From positions 806,001 to 870,000 of the forward strand of contig NC_014804.1 in the NCBI RefSeq assembly GCF_000151105.2: a stretch of 64,000 bases of DNA. Direction: 5' to 3'. The notes below the pieces were generated by a model. That model made no database searches and was not told the origin of the DNA. It saw only the letters and a program-made list of their open reading frames with translations. The stretch is from Thermococcus barophilus MP. GTDB lineage: Archaea > Methanobacteriota_B > Thermococci > Thermococcales > Thermococcaceae. The position numbers were made by a program, and so were the translations under genes. This document shows positions 41,940-52,072 of the stretch, in pieces. Positions within the stretch are counted from its first letter, which is position 1. Each line of letters starts with the position of its first letter.

Positions 41940-43269
41940 AATTACCCCTCCTCAAAATTTCTTCGGCTCTTTTCTTCAAAATCTCTTGGATCCTACTCCT
42001 ATCTTCCGGGTATTGCTTTCTAATCCACAGCCAGACAAGAGCACATGGAATCCAAAAGAGCGAGCCGATTATGAGAGCATATTCATACGCCAAAGCATTT
42101 GAGTAGCCGGCATTTCTGAGCGTCTCTATCAGGAATCCCCCGAAAAGAGGGCCAAGGGCTTTTCCAACGTTGTCTATTATGTTGAAGACTCCGAAGACTG
42201 TGCCCCTGTCCTCGGGGAGGTTAACCTGAGAAATTATTGCCGTAACGTTCGGCCCAGCAAAGCTCACAAGCTGAAGAAAGAGAAGTGAATAAAGTGCAAG
42301 GACAATCCAGCCTTTAATACTGAGCTGACTTGGAAGGGGATATATAATAATTCCTATCGCCGCAAGCATACCTAAGAATATTGCCAAGCCCGTTACAATC
42401 GCTCTGCCCCCTCTCATCTTCCCTTCAAAGTAATCCCCAACAAAACCGCCGATAAGAGTCCCTATAACTGTCGCAATCCCTAAAATTAGCAGAACAAACG
42501 TCGCCGTGTCTTTTGCCATTCCTCTTGTGACGATAAGGAATGAAACCAGCCAGTACATTAAAACACCCCACGGAACAGTTCCACTTAATCCCTGAAGGAA
42601 TATCAGGAGATTCGTCTTTGTTTGGAAGGATTTTTTAACAGCATCCCAGCTGAGTCTGTAGGTGTATTCGTAGCCCCTCTCAAGAACTTCTTTCAGGACT
42701 TTTTCCCCTCCTCCCCTCTTAGGTTCTTCTGCTATCAGATAAAACAGGGGTGCGAGAATAAAATTTGGAACAGATGCTATTATAAACGGCGGTCTCCAGC
42801 TCGCTATTAGTCCGGCGATTATCATTCCAAAGAGCGTTCCAAATCCAAAAGCCGTCTGAATATATGCATACCCCCGTCCTCTGTGCTCCTCCTCAAACAT
42901 ATCCGCTATCAGAGAATATCCTATCGGAATTATTGAACCAACTCCAATTCCAGTAAAAAGACGCATGAGCAAAAGCTGCCAATAGCTGTGAACAAATGCA
43001 GTTAAGAAACATGGAATTTCCCCGATTAGGACGCCAATTACAAGAAGCTTTTTCCTGCGTCCAATGTCTGAAAGGAACCCCCAGATGAGGGTTATTAATG
43101 CACTCGTTGCAACAAAGATCGTCGAAACTAATCCCATTTGGGTTTCGCTTATGCCGAACTCCTGCATAATCTGCTGGTAATTTGGGGGCAGAAGGTTTTG
43201 ATCTGCCATCAAAAAAGCAGCCATCAAAATAAGGAGCACAATAGATATCCTGCGTCTAATGTTTCCCAT
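41926..43269 (-). CDS. MFS transporter, probable sugar permease of the galactoside operon
   Basis: 447 residues, twelve helices. Motif A GFLSDIGRRKK in loop 2-3; PIGYSLIADMFEEEHRGRGYAYIQ in the helix 4-5 region resembles sugar/organic-solute permeases. ATG 43269 (MGNIRRRIS) follows GGAGGG; the 13 upstream residues are not needed. Overlaps the GH57 gene by 14 bp and the deacetylase by 14 bp, so all are translated from one message. An oligosaccharide importer here would deliver substrate to intracellular GH57, GH4, GH1 and the deacetylase, none of which has a signal peptide. Confidence 0.87.
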   Translation of the reverse strand: MGNIRRRISIVLLILMAAFLMADQNLLPPNYQQIMQEFGISETQMGLVSTIFVATSALITLIWGFLSDIGRRKKLLVIGVLIGEIPCFLTAFVHSYWQLLLMRLFTGIGVGSIIPIGYSLIADMFEEEHRGRGYAYIQTAFGFGTLFGMIIAGLIASWRPPFIIASVPNFILAPLFYLIAEEPKRGGGEKVLKEVLERGYEYTYRLSWDAVKKSFQTKTNLLIFLQGLSGTVPWGVLMYWLVSFLIVTRGMAKDTATFVLLILGIATVIGTLIGGFVGDYFEGKMRGGRAIVTGLAIFLGMLAAIGIIIYPLPSQLSIKGWIVLALYSLLFLQLVSFAGPNVTAIISQVNLPEDRGTVFGVFNIIDNVGKALGPLFGGFLIETLRNAGYSNALAYEYALIIGSLFWIPCALVWLWIRKQYPEDRSRIQEILKKRAEEILRRGNYDVI

Positions 43270-44353
43270 AACCCTCCCTCCAGGCTTGATAAATAGCCTT
43301 AAACGCATCTAATCTTCTCTCAGCCAGAGGTTCCCAACCGCGAGCATCACTGTTTTCAGCTAAAAACGCATGTTCCCACTTCAACTCCCACGAAAGCATG
43401 TTCAATCTTCGATTCCCCCAATCTTTTGTCCAAATATCCAAACCTTTGTCCGGTGCCCAGCTTGAAGTTCTTAGATAAAGACTCCTTCCGCTGTGTTTCA
43501 GCCTGCTTGGAAGAACAATCTCATTGTTGAGCTCATTTATTAACTCTCTGAGCTTCTGGATGCTCAAAACATAACCTGCCAAATCCCTGTATCCGAAAAA
43601 CTCCAGATCAGTACCATATAATATTATTTCATCCAGCCCTTTAATCCACTTCACAGCTTTCTTAACATTCATCAGCGGAAACCCGCCTATTCCGAGCATA
43701 ACGGCAGTGTTAACCGCCACCCACACTGGGATGCCTGTTATTTCTTTTACCGCTTTGAGAGTAACCTTTCCACCAAATACAAGCTTTATTGCACTTTTTA
43801 GTTCTTTCAGACCGAGAAGATAATTCCAATAGACAAATCCCTCTCCTCTTTGTGCTTTAATTAAATGAGGATAAAGAGGTTTTATGGGCTTAATTGCTGA
43901 ATTTAAGTGATTTGAGAAAAGCAGCGCTTCCCCATCAACAAAGACTTCATCATAGCCACAGTCTCTTAAGATAGCAGGTATTATAGGATCATAAGCCAAT
44001 TCGGGAAGCCAAAAAGCCTTCGGTTTCACTTCAAAGGTTCTCTCTTTAACTGCTCTGTCTTTCATTATCTGGGCCTCTACCCTATCCAAGGGAAGGAGGG
44101 GCAGAATAGCATGAGTGTAAGCAGTGCCAGTAATCTCAATTAGATCGCTTTCCACACCCTCTTTTATAAGTGTTATCAGGTCTTTTGGGAGATACTTGAG
44201 GGAAAAACCCGTAATGTTTAAAGCAAATGGAATCTCGCTTTTTATTAGCTCTAAGATTGTTGGGATGTATGACTTTTCAACAACTTTTGGAATCTCACTC
44301 TTTGGAATCTCAGCATACTGAAGGTTTGCATGAAATACCAAGGCATTTGCCAT
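43256..44353 (-). CDS. GH57 family alpha-galactosidase
   Basis: 365 residues, almost identical in length to the P. furiosus GH57 alpha-galactosidase (PF0444), which also lies next to galK. Starts MANALVFHANLQYAEIP; the catalytic nucleophile is E118 in FWLPELAYDP (Glu117 in the P. furiosus enzyme). YGTDLEFFG near 247 should supply the second acidic residue. Releases galactose from alpha-galactosides. ATG 44353 follows GGTGAGTG, 9 bp after galK; GTG 44362 is less likely. Confidence 0.9.
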   Translation of the reverse strand: MANALVFHANLQYAEIPKSEIPKVVEKSYIPTILELIKSEIPFALNITGFSLKYLPKDLITLIKEGVESDLIEITGTAYTHAILPLLPLDRVEAQIMKDRAVKERTFEVKPKAFWLPELAYDPIIPAILRDCGYDEVFVDGEALLFSNHLNSAIKPIKPLYPHLIKAQRGEGFVYWNYLLGLKELKSAIKLVFGGKVTLKAVKEITGIPVWVAVNTAVMLGIGGFPLMNVKKAVKWIKGLDEIILYGTDLEFFGYRDLAGYVLSIQKLRELINELNNEIVLPSRLKHSGRSLYLRTSSWAPDKGLDIWTKDWGNRRLNMLSWELKWEHAFLAENSDARGWEPLAERRLDAFKAIYQAWREGYGKH

Positions 44354-44362
44354 TTCACTCAC

Positions 44363-45466
<1,104 letters not shown>

Positions 45467-45473
45467 TCAGAAA

Positions 45474-45486
45474 CCTTTAAATATTG
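45474..45486 (+). promoter_or_regulatory. TATA box of tRNA-Leu
   Basis: CTTTAAATATTG sits about 25-30 nt before the tRNA gene, in the position expected for an archaeal tRNA promoter. Confidence 0.5.
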
Positions 45487-45507
45487 CAGGTAGCTGATAA
45501 AATTCGG

Positions 45508-45595
45508 GCGGGGGTTGCCGAGCCTGGTCAAAGGCGCGGGATTTAGGGTCCCGTCCCGCAGGGGTTCCCGGGTTCAAATCCCGGCCCCCGCACCA
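45508..45595 (+). tRNA. tRNA-Leu (UAG)
   Basis: 88 nt with encoded CCA. Acceptor GCGGGGG pairs with CCCCCGC; discriminator A at 45592. Anticodon stem CGGGA/TCCCG encloses loop TTTAGGG, giving anticodon TAG. The long variable arm (CCCGCAGGGG region) marks it as class II, and the T arm reads GGGTTCAAATCCC. No intron. A small hairpin CTTTTCTGAGAAAAG follows at about 45599. Confidence 0.96.
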
Positions 45596-45743
45596 GAAAC
45601 TTTTCTGAGAAAAGCTTGATCAAAGTTCGTTTATTATTTTCAAAGTGCTTTTTTGGAGTATATTCCTGCTTAGTTAGCAGTTTCTTAGGGGTTCACTCAA
45701 AAAAGCCCTACTGATGCAAAAAGAAACCACCCTAAAACGGAAA

Positions 45744-45753
45744 CCAAAAAAGA
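45744..45753 (-). terminator. T-rich stop downstream of pdhB
   Basis: On the minus strand a run of six T (45746-45751) between CTTC and GG follows the pdhB stop by about 14 bases, the oligo-T type of archaeal terminator. The rest of 45596-45764 holds nothing gene-like. Confidence 0.35.
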
Positions 45754-45764
45754 AGAATCAAAAA

Positions 45765-46934
45765 TCAACCAATCTGGAATGCTGCACTTCTCAATTCTCC
45801 ACGCTCAAATCTGTGTGGATCATACCACTCCCAATCAAGTGGAACTTTGCTCTTTCCTTTCACTATCAGCTCTGCAATTGCCTCACCAACTCCTGGTGCC
45901 ATCATGAAACCGTGCCCACTAAAGCCAGCAGCTATATAAAACTCATCCACATACTGAATCCTTCCTATTGCAGGATTGCTGTCTGGTGTTTTGGCATAAA
46001 ATCCTGCCCACTGCCTAACGACGTGAACATACTTCAAAGCAGGAATAATTTTTGTTGCCCACTTAAGAACTTCCCTCATGAAGTCATATGTAGGTTGAAC
46101 ATCATCCAAATAAGTGAGCTTCTCAAGCCCAGTTCCGCAGATAACACCGCCGTCTTCACCATCTTGGATGACATAAGAGTCGTTCCATGCTGGGGGGCAC
46201 GTCAATGGTTCAATCTGACCCGGAGCTATTGGCTCGGTTTTGACAAGTTGATGTTTGTACGGCTTTATTGGGATAAAATCCCTCTTCAGCCCAGCCATTT
46301 CATTTATTATTGGTGCCCAAGCATTTGCAGCGTTAATTACTATTCCAGTCTTTATTATGCCTTTTTCCGTTTTAACCCCTTTTATTTCGCTCTTTTCCAC
46401 CAATATATCAACCGCCGGTGTATATTCGTAAATCTCAACACCAAACTCTTTTGCTTTCTTTGCAAACCCGTAAACAACGTGGAACGGACTTGCCTTGCCA
46501 TCTTCAGGGTTCCATGCACCCGCTAAGAAAGGCTCTGTATTAAGGGGTGGGACAATTTCTTTTGCCTCATCCATGCTAATGAGCCTTGTAGGCACTCCAA
46601 ACTTGTTCTGAAGCTTTATATTTTTCTTAAATACTTCAACTTCCTCCTCACTTGTTGCTAAGAATAGATATCCGCTCTGTTTGAAGTTTATATCATGCTC
46701 AAGCTCATCACTAAGCCTCCTCCATCTATCGATGTTGTACTTTTGAAGCTTTATATTTGCTTCATCGGTAAATTGTGCTCTGATTCCAGAGGCACATCTG
46801 AAGGTTGAACCTGAACCTATGTAGTTCTTCTCAAGGACAACAACGTCTTCAACACCAAGCTTTCCTAAATGGTAAGCTATTGAGAGTCCAATGACGCCTC
46901 CACCAATAATGACAACTTCAGCTCTACTCTTCAT
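45765..46934 (-). CDS. pdhB: Dye-linked L-proline dehydrogenase PDH1, beta subunit (catalytic FAD)
   Basis: 389 residues from ATG 46934. DAO-type flavoprotein: VVIIGGGVIGLSIAYHLG dinucleotide fold, GSGSTFRCASGIRAQFTDEAN substrate loop, C-terminal YAKTPDSNPAIGRI and GFSGHGFMMAPGVGEAIAELI. Oxidises L-proline to pyrroline-5-carboxylate and passes electrons through the other subunits. Gene order pdhA-pdhF-pdhX-pdhB matches PDH1 of T. profundus and P. horikoshii. ATG 46934 sits eight bases after GGAGAG; ATG 46940 is possible. Overlaps pdhX by 11 bp. Confidence 0.9.
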   Translation of the reverse strand: MKSRAEVVIIGGGVIGLSIAYHLGKLGVEDVVVLEKNYIGSGSTFRCASGIRAQFTDEANIKLQKYNIDRWRRLSDELEHDINFKQSGYLFLATSEEEVEVFKKNIKLQNKFGVPTRLISMDEAKEIVPPLNTEPFLAGAWNPEDGKASPFHVVYGFAKKAKEFGVEIYEYTPAVDILVEKSEIKGVKTEKGIIKTGIVINAANAWAPIINEMAGLKRDFIPIKPYKHQLVKTEPIAPGQIEPLTCPPAWNDSYVIQDGEDGGVICGTGLEKLTYLDDVQPTYDFMREVLKWATKIIPALKYVHVVRQWAGFYAKTPDSNPAIGRIQYVDEFYIAAGFSGHGFMMAPGVGEAIAELIVKGKSKVPLDWEWYDPHRFERGELRSAAFQIG

Positions 46935-47217
46935 TTCCATCACTCTCCATCTCACCCACCAATACTCCGGCTGGAACGGGTCTCACGGGAATTCTTGTTG
47001 CAGGAAGCTTGATTTCGTTTGGTCTTCTACCAGTTTTTCTTGCAAGAATTGAGATCACCATCGGAAGGCAAGTCCTTCCTTGACACGGCCCCATGCCTAT
47101 CCTTAAAAGCCTCTTTATCATCTCGATGTCAGTGACTCCCTGGTCTATTAGAGCCTCGATTTCCTCCTGAGTTACCTCATTACAGCGGCAGATTATGATG
47201 TTTTTCTTATTCCTCAT
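46924..47217 (-). CDS. pdhX: PDH1 small subunit, BFD-like [2Fe-2S] protein
   Basis: 97 residues. BFD-like [2Fe-2S] motif: C10-x-C12 (CRCNEV) and C45-x4-C50 (GPCQGRTC), with the helical ALIDQGVTDIEMIKRLLRIG between. The tail (LPATRIPVRPVPAG) is typical of the small subunit of dye-linked proline dehydrogenase and of related sarcosine/hydroxyproline oxidase complexes. ATG 47217 follows GGTGGTGAGA. Overlaps pdhF by four bases. Confidence 0.88.
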   Translation of the reverse strand: MRNKKNIIICRCNEVTQEEIEALIDQGVTDIEMIKRLLRIGMGPCQGRTCLPMVISILARKTGRRPNEIKLPATRIPVRPVPAGVLVGEMESDGNEE

Positions 47218-47720
47218 TCTCTCACCACCTTGACAGCTCTGACATCCCAAGCGAGTTCAATCGGCATTTCAACCGTTATTATTGGCGTATCTCCCTTGCT
47301 CTTCCCTCTCGGCACCACTGTAATCACCTTCCCTCTTCCTACTTCTTCTCCGACTCTGTTGAGCAAAATCACTTCCTCTCCAACCTTTGGGACTGGTAGA
47401 AGCTCATGTGGCATAGTCACTCTGGCTTTATCACCAACGTAGTGAATCATGAAGAATGCCAAGCCGGGACAAATCTGCACACAGAGAGAACAGCCAATGC
47501 ATTTTTCGTAATCAACGATCGGAGTTGCATTTGGATTTTCCATAAGAACAGCGTTTGTGGGGCAGATTTCCTTACACGGCGTGCACGGAATTTCCTGAGG
47601 ACATTCAGGAATTGCAACAGGTCTTTTCCTCAAGCGCTCCTCGCTGGGAAGCTCTATGGCTTTCTTGAGCTCTTCAAGTGTTATGAATCCCTCTCTGAGG
47701 TAGTGTGGAATTTCACTCAT
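47214..47720 (-). CDS. pdhF: PDH1 ferredoxin-like subunit (two [4Fe-4S] motifs)
   Basis: 168 residues. C74-x2-C77-x2-C80-x3-C84 (CIGCSLCVQICP) is a standard 4Fe-4S motif; the other set C40, C46, C49, C53 (CPQEIPCTPCKEICP) has an irregular first spacing. The C-terminal half is beta-rich (MPHELLPVPKVGEEV ... TVEMP). Electron-transfer subunit between PdhB and PdhA. ATG 47720 follows GGTGGT and overlaps the pdhA stop by four bases. The three-gene PDH2 set lacks this subunit. Confidence 0.88.
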   Translation of the reverse strand: MSEIPHYLREGFITLEELKKAIELPSEERLRKRPVAIPECPQEIPCTPCKEICPTNAVLMENPNATPIVDYEKCIGCSLCVQICPGLAFFMIHYVGDKARVTMPHELLPVPKVGEEVILLNRVGEEVGRGKVITVVPRGKSKGDTPIITVEMPIELAWDVRAVKVVRE

Positions 47721-49153
47721 TTTACCACCACCTTCTTAATACCCTCAAGAACTTTCCTACCAAATGGCCCGGCTCTAAACTCGTCAAGCTCTTTCTGGGC
47801 TTTTTCTATCTCTTTGAGCCATTCTGGTGGTGCAATGCCAATTTCCAGAGCGGCGGCAATTCCAGCTATCTTTCCTTCAAGCATTGCCGTCGTTGCCTCT
47901 TCAATTCCCGCCGAATCTCCAGCGACAAAGATTCCCTTAACTGTCGTTTCCATTCTGCTGTCTCTAATCACAACGTGCCCTCCAAGCTCTGGAACGTATT
48001 TAATTTGACAGCCGACCTGATGAAGGAGCTCTATGCTTGGCCTTAGTCCAACGGCTAAGGCAATAACATCAACATCAAATACTTTCTCGGTTCCCGGAAT
48101 TGGTCTCCATTTTTCGTCAATTTGAGCAACAACTGCTCTCTCAACTTTTTCTTTTCCTTCAGCTCTAAGAATTGTATGTCTCGTCAGAATTGGAACACCC
48201 AATCTTCTAACCTTTGCTGCGTGGACGAAATAGCCTCCAATCTTTGGCATAGCCTCAACTATAGCTTTTACTTCAACACCAGCCTGGATCAGCTGGTAAG
48301 CTAAGATTAATCCAACGTTTCCGGCACCAACAATGAGAACTCTATCTCCAGGTTTGACTCCATATGTGTTCATTAATGTCTGAATGGCTCCCGCTCCGTA
48401 AACACCAGGCAGATCATTGCCCTCAAAGGGTATCATCTTTTCCATTGCTCCAGTTGCCACAATAACAGCTTTTCCTCTAAACTCAATCAGCTCTTTATTT
48501 TTCCTGACTCCAACTACGAGCTTTTCATCTCCATCCTGAAGAAGCATTATCGCTGAAGTTTCAAGGAAAATCTCAATGTTTTCTCTTTTTCTAACTTCTT
48601 CCTCTAAAATTTCCGCTATCTTGATCCCTCTAACTCCTGCAAACTGCTCTCTCTTTCCAAAGAACTTATGGGTCTGCTTTACCAGCTGGCCACCAAGCAT
48701 TGGATTTTCATCAAGAAGAATGACCTTAGCTCCGGCATCAGCAGCATTTACTGCAGCCATAAGTCCAGCAGGTCCTCCACCAATAATCACTATATCACCA
48801 GAAACTTTTTCTGCCTCCTTCCATTCTGGAGGTTTTGCATCCCTGGGCAGTGTTGGCTTCTCCCATTGCATTCTTATATCCATGCCCTCTTCAACGAGTG
48901 TTATGCATGTTCTTACATTCGGAATTCCATTCACTGTCATCAAACATGAGGAGCACTTTCCAATTGCACAGAACAAGCCTCGAGGTCTATGTTTGTGAAC
49001 ACTGTATCCAAGAACTCTTATACCAGCAGCATGTAATGCCATGACTATTGTCTCTCCTTCATATGCCTCAACTGGTTGTCCCTCAAAATAGATTGTAATC
49101 TTTCTGCCACGCTTTTTTTGAAAATCAAGAACAGGGTGTTCAGTGAGCCTCAT
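47717..49153 (-). CDS. pdhA: PDH1 alpha subunit, NADH-dye oxidoreductase-like flavoprotein
   Basis: 478 residues. N-terminal ferredoxin-like domain with C62-x4-C67-x2-C70 and C83 (plant-type 2Fe-2S spacing). FAD-binding VIIGGGPAGLMAA near 117, NAD-type VLIVGAGNVGLILA near 265, and VFVAGD near 412. Works as the dye- or NAD(H)-linked part of the complex. ATG 49153 (MRLTEHPVLDF) follows GGTGAAAC; the ORF could extend to 49168. First gene of the PDH1 operon; 49154-49326 is its upstream region. Confidence 0.9.
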   Translation of the reverse strand: MRLTEHPVLDFQKKRGRKITIYFEGQPVEAYEGETIVMALHAAGIRVLGYSVHKHRPRGLFCAIGKCSSCLMTVNGIPNVRTCITLVEEGMDIRMQWEKPTLPRDAKPPEWKEAEKVSGDIVIIGGGPAGLMAAVNAADAGAKVILLDENPMLGGQLVKQTHKFFGKREQFAGVRGIKIAEILEEEVRKRENIEIFLETSAIMLLQDGDEKLVVGVRKNKELIEFRGKAVIVATGAMEKMIPFEGNDLPGVYGAGAIQTLMNTYGVKPGDRVLIVGAGNVGLILAYQLIQAGVEVKAIVEAMPKIGGYFVHAAKVRRLGVPILTRHTILRAEGKEKVERAVVAQIDEKWRPIPGTEKVFDVDVIALAVGLRPSIELLHQVGCQIKYVPELGGHVVIRDSRMETTVKGIFVAGDSAGIEEATTAMLEGKIAGIAAALEIGIAPPEWLKEIEKAQKELDEFRAGPFGRKVLEGIKKVVVK

Positions 49154-49326
49154 AAGTTTCACCAGCATGAAATATGTAAAACTTGTTTATGAGGATTTTC
49201 TGATAAAAAAGTTTTGCACCTTTGGTTGCCTTTCTTTTGTCTAATTAAGATTTCAGAATATAACAATGTCCAATTAATCTGAGAATAGACGAAAATCTTT
49301 CAATAAAAAGGATTATAAGATAAAAA

Positions 49327-50466
49327 TCATCCCATCTGAAGTGCGGTTTCCCTTAACTCTCCACGCTCAAAGCGATATGGATCATACCATTCAACTGGCA
49401 AATCAGTTCTTCCTTTTGTTATCAAATCTGCAAGCATCTCAGCAACAGCTGGAGCCATCATAAAGCCATGTCCACTAAAGCCGGCAGCAATGTAGAATTC
49501 ATCAATCTCTTCTATCCTGCCAATTGCTGGATTGCTGTCTGGTGTTTTGGCATAGAACCCAGCCCATGTTCTAAGGATTAAAAGCTCACCAAGAACTGGA
49601 ATTATCTTTATAAATGCTTTACTAACTTCTCTTATAAACTCATAAGTGGGTGTTAAATCGTAGGTAGGGCCGTATTCAACCCCTACTCCCCCAATAATAC
49701 CACCATGTTCTGTTTGAGTTAAATATGCATCGTTATACTTCAAGGATATCACCATTGGGTTGATCTGTCCTTCCTTAAGTGGCTGTGTAATAACTCCTTG
49801 ATGTTTATATGGTTCAATCGGGATTTTAATTGGAATTTTAGCCATTGCATTAATCAGCTTAGCCCATGCATTTGCGGCATTTACAATAATCCCGGTTTCA
49901 ATCATACCTTTATTTGTTTTAACTCCCTTTATCTCACCTTCTTCAACTATTATGTCCTTTGCCTCGGTATACTCTAAGATTTCAGCACCAAGTTTTTCTG
50001 CTTCCCTTGCAAACGCAGTTGTGGCAAAGAATGGGTCAGCTTTTCCATCAGTTGGATTCCATGATGCTGCAATAACTTCACTCGTATCCAAAACAGGGAC
50101 GATCTCTTTAGCCTCTTCTGGGGTTATCAGCCTTGTAGGAACTCCAAGCCTGTTCTGGAGCTTTATATTTTTCTTAAACTCCTTCACTTCCTCATCGTCA
50201 TAGAGAAGAAATAGATATCCCGTCTGCTTAAATGGAAAACCAAGTTCTTCACTGTATTTCTTCCACAGCTCAACTGAACGTTTCATAACCTTAATGTTGG
50301 CTTCATCAGTAAACTGCTGTCTTATTCCAGTTCCGCACCTAAAAGTTGAGCCCGAACCAATGTACTTCTTTTCCAGCACTGTAACCTGTTCTCCCCTTTT
50401 CGCAAGCTCATAGGCGAGTGTAACTCCAACAATCCCCCCGCCAATGATAACAATCTCACTCCTCAT
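49327..50466 (-). CDS. PDH2 beta subunit, FAD-dependent L-proline dehydrogenase
   Basis: 379 residues, a close paralog of the PDH1 beta subunit 3.5 kb away: IVIIGGGIVGVTLAYELA, GSGSTFRCGTGIRQQFTDEAN, YAKTPDSNPAIGRI and GFSGHGFMMAPAVAEMLADLI are shared almost word for word. Corresponds to PH1751-type PDH2. The substrate could be proline or a related N-substituted amino acid. ATG 50466 lies within the end of the small subunit gene (11-bp overlap) behind GGTGATGGCAG. Terminal gene of the three-gene operon. Confidence 0.86.
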   Translation of the reverse strand: MRSEIVIIGGGIVGVTLAYELAKRGEQVTVLEKKYIGSGSTFRCGTGIRQQFTDEANIKVMKRSVELWKKYSEELGFPFKQTGYLFLLYDDEEVKEFKKNIKLQNRLGVPTRLITPEEAKEIVPVLDTSEVIAASWNPTDGKADPFFATTAFAREAEKLGAEILEYTEAKDIIVEEGEIKGVKTNKGMIETGIIVNAANAWAKLINAMAKIPIKIPIEPYKHQGVITQPLKEGQINPMVISLKYNDAYLTQTEHGGIIGGVGVEYGPTYDLTPTYEFIREVSKAFIKIIPVLGELLILRTWAGFYAKTPDSNPAIGRIEEIDEFYIAAGFSGHGFMMAPAVAEMLADLITKGRTDLPVEWYDPYRFERGELRETALQMG

Positions 50467-50752
50467 CTGCCATCACCTTCATTTTCACTGGTCTGACTGG
50501 CATTCTGGCAACCGGCAGCTTTATCTCCTTCAAATCCTTTCCTGTCTTCCACGCAATTATCTGAGCCACCGTGTCAATGCAGTATCTCCCCTGGCAGAAA
50601 CCCATACCAACATGGGTCAACCGTTTAATTAATTGGATGTCCGTAATCCCCTGATCAATTAAGTCAAGAATGTCTTTCAGTGTAACATCACATCCGCATA
50701 TAAAAACCTCTTCTGGATTAACCTTCTCTAAATCAAGATTGAACTTAATCAT
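50456..50752 (-). CDS. PDH2 small subunit, BFD-like [2Fe-2S] protein
   Basis: 98 residues, paralog of PdhX. Cluster ligands C19-x-C21 (CGCDV) and C53-x4-C58 (GFCQGRYC); LIDQGITDIQLIKRLTHVG and LPVARMPVRPVK are shared with PDH1. A 14-residue N-terminal extension is added. ATG 50752 follows GGAGGTGAT and overlaps the alpha-subunit stop by four bases. Confidence 0.85.
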   Translation of the reverse strand: MIKFNLDLEKVNPEEVFICGCDVTLKDILDLIDQGITDIQLIKRLTHVGMGFCQGRYCIDTVAQIIAWKTGKDLKEIKLPVARMPVRPVKMKVMADEE

Positions 50753-51963
50753 AAAATCACCTCCTCAAGAAGAGATGCTTTATTCCCAATTTTCTTGAGA
50801 AACTCCTCTTTTATTTGATCAACATTGCTTTTGAATCCAAATTCCTCAAGGATATAAGCTCCAACCAATCTACCCTCGAGATAGTTTTCGTAACTTCCTT
50901 TAATCCAAGAAGCGTTTCCAGCTATATAAACTCCGTCAACAATCTCATTTCTTTTGTTCCTAAGAGGAAGATAACCACCCAGATCTTCCACATACGTTAT
51001 CTCAGCTCCCACCTGCTGTGCCAAATGAATATCAGGTCTGTATCCCTCGGCGATTATCAAAGCGTCTGTCTCATAAACATTCCCTTTTGCATCTACAACC
51101 CTCTCAACCTCGTTCTTTCCTTCTGCTCTTACTATCGGATTTTCAATGAGGATATAATTTAAACCATGATTCTCAAATTCTCTGGCAATATTTTGAGAAT
51201 TGCTGCCGTAGAGTGTTATCTTGTTCCCAGGTTTGACACCCCAGATGTTTAACAATTCAAGAACAAAATCCTCTCTAAATACGCCAGGCATTTCGTTGTT
51301 CTCAAACAGTGCAAATTTTGCTATGCCTCCTGTTGAAACAACAACCCTCTTAGCTGTAACCTCTATTAGGTCTTTTTCCTTATTTGCAACTACAATAAAA
51401 TAATCTCCGTCACGAAAGACACCAAGAACTGGCGTCCTTGTAAAGGCTTTAACCCTGAGCCGTTCAACAAGTTCCTTTCTAAATTCTTTCGGCTTTTTAC
51501 TATTACTAAGAGGCACGCTCCTCTTCAGCAAGCCCCAGCCTAATCTTCCCTTTTCCTCAAAAATCATGACATCAAGACTGTCTTGCATTTCCAGAGCAGC
51601 CCCTAATCCCGCAGCACCGCTACCAACAATCACAACATCAGTATAATACCTTTCAACTTTGCCCATTTCTCCCAAATGTTCCGGTAGGGGTTCCATATAG
51701 CTCTGCATTTCAATTTTCATCCCATCCCAAACCTTAGTCTTCCTGCCATCATAGTTCCTGACACCATTAACAGTTACAAGAACTGGACCAAAAGTGAATG
51801 CCCCCCTTTTTCGTCCATGTCCGCTCAGTGTGATCCACTTTATCCCATTTGCAAGCAGTGCAACATGAATAGGCTCTCCTTCGTATGCTTCAAGAGATTT
51901 CCCCTCAAAATAAATTGTAACTTTCTTAGAGGAATCCTTCTCATACAGATCTAAAGGGCGCAT
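50749..51963 (-). CDS. PDH2 alpha subunit, flavoprotein with degenerate ferredoxin domain
   Basis: 404 residues, about 75 shorter than PdhA. The N-terminal domain still reads VTIYFEGKSLEAYEGEPIHVALLANGI, but the segment equal to C62-C70 of PdhA is GAFTFGPVLVTVNG with no cysteine, so the 2Fe-2S cluster is gone. FAD-binding VVIVGSGAAGLGAA near 110 and VYIAGNAS near 346 remain; the central NAD-type fold is weak (ITLYGSNSQNIARE). ATG 51963 follows GGTGATATC. Its own promoter is near 52015. Confidence 0.83.
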   Translation of the reverse strand: MRPLDLYEKDSSKKVTIYFEGKSLEAYEGEPIHVALLANGIKWITLSGHGRKRGAFTFGPVLVTVNGVRNYDGRKTKVWDGMKIEMQSYMEPLPEHLGEMGKVERYYTDVVIVGSGAAGLGAALEMQDSLDVMIFEEKGRLGWGLLKRSVPLSNSKKPKEFRKELVERLRVKAFTRTPVLGVFRDGDYFIVVANKEKDLIEVTAKRVVVSTGGIAKFALFENNEMPGVFREDFVLELLNIWGVKPGNKITLYGSNSQNIAREFENHGLNYILIENPIVRAEGKNEVERVVDAKGNVYETDALIIAEGYRPDIHLAQQVGAEITYVEDLGGYLPLRNKRNEIVDGVYIAGNASWIKGSYENYLEGRLVGAYILEEFGFKSNVDQIKEEFLKKIGNKASLLEEVIL

Positions 51964-52009
51964 GATATCACCTTCTTTAGCTTAATCCCATATTGTAGAA
52001 CTCTTTGAG

Positions 52010-52020
52010 GCTTATAAACC
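52010..52020 (-). promoter_or_regulatory. TATA box of the PDH2 operon
   Basis: Minus strand GGTTTATAAG at 52011-52020 lies about 50 bp before ATG 51963, leaving a leader of about 25 nt with a GGTGAT site. T-runs at 52035-52060 just beyond may end the symporter transcript. Confidence 0.55.
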
Positions 52021-52072
52021 TTAATGTTGAAACTAAAGGTTTTAAACAAAAAGTTAAAAACAGAATGAAGAA

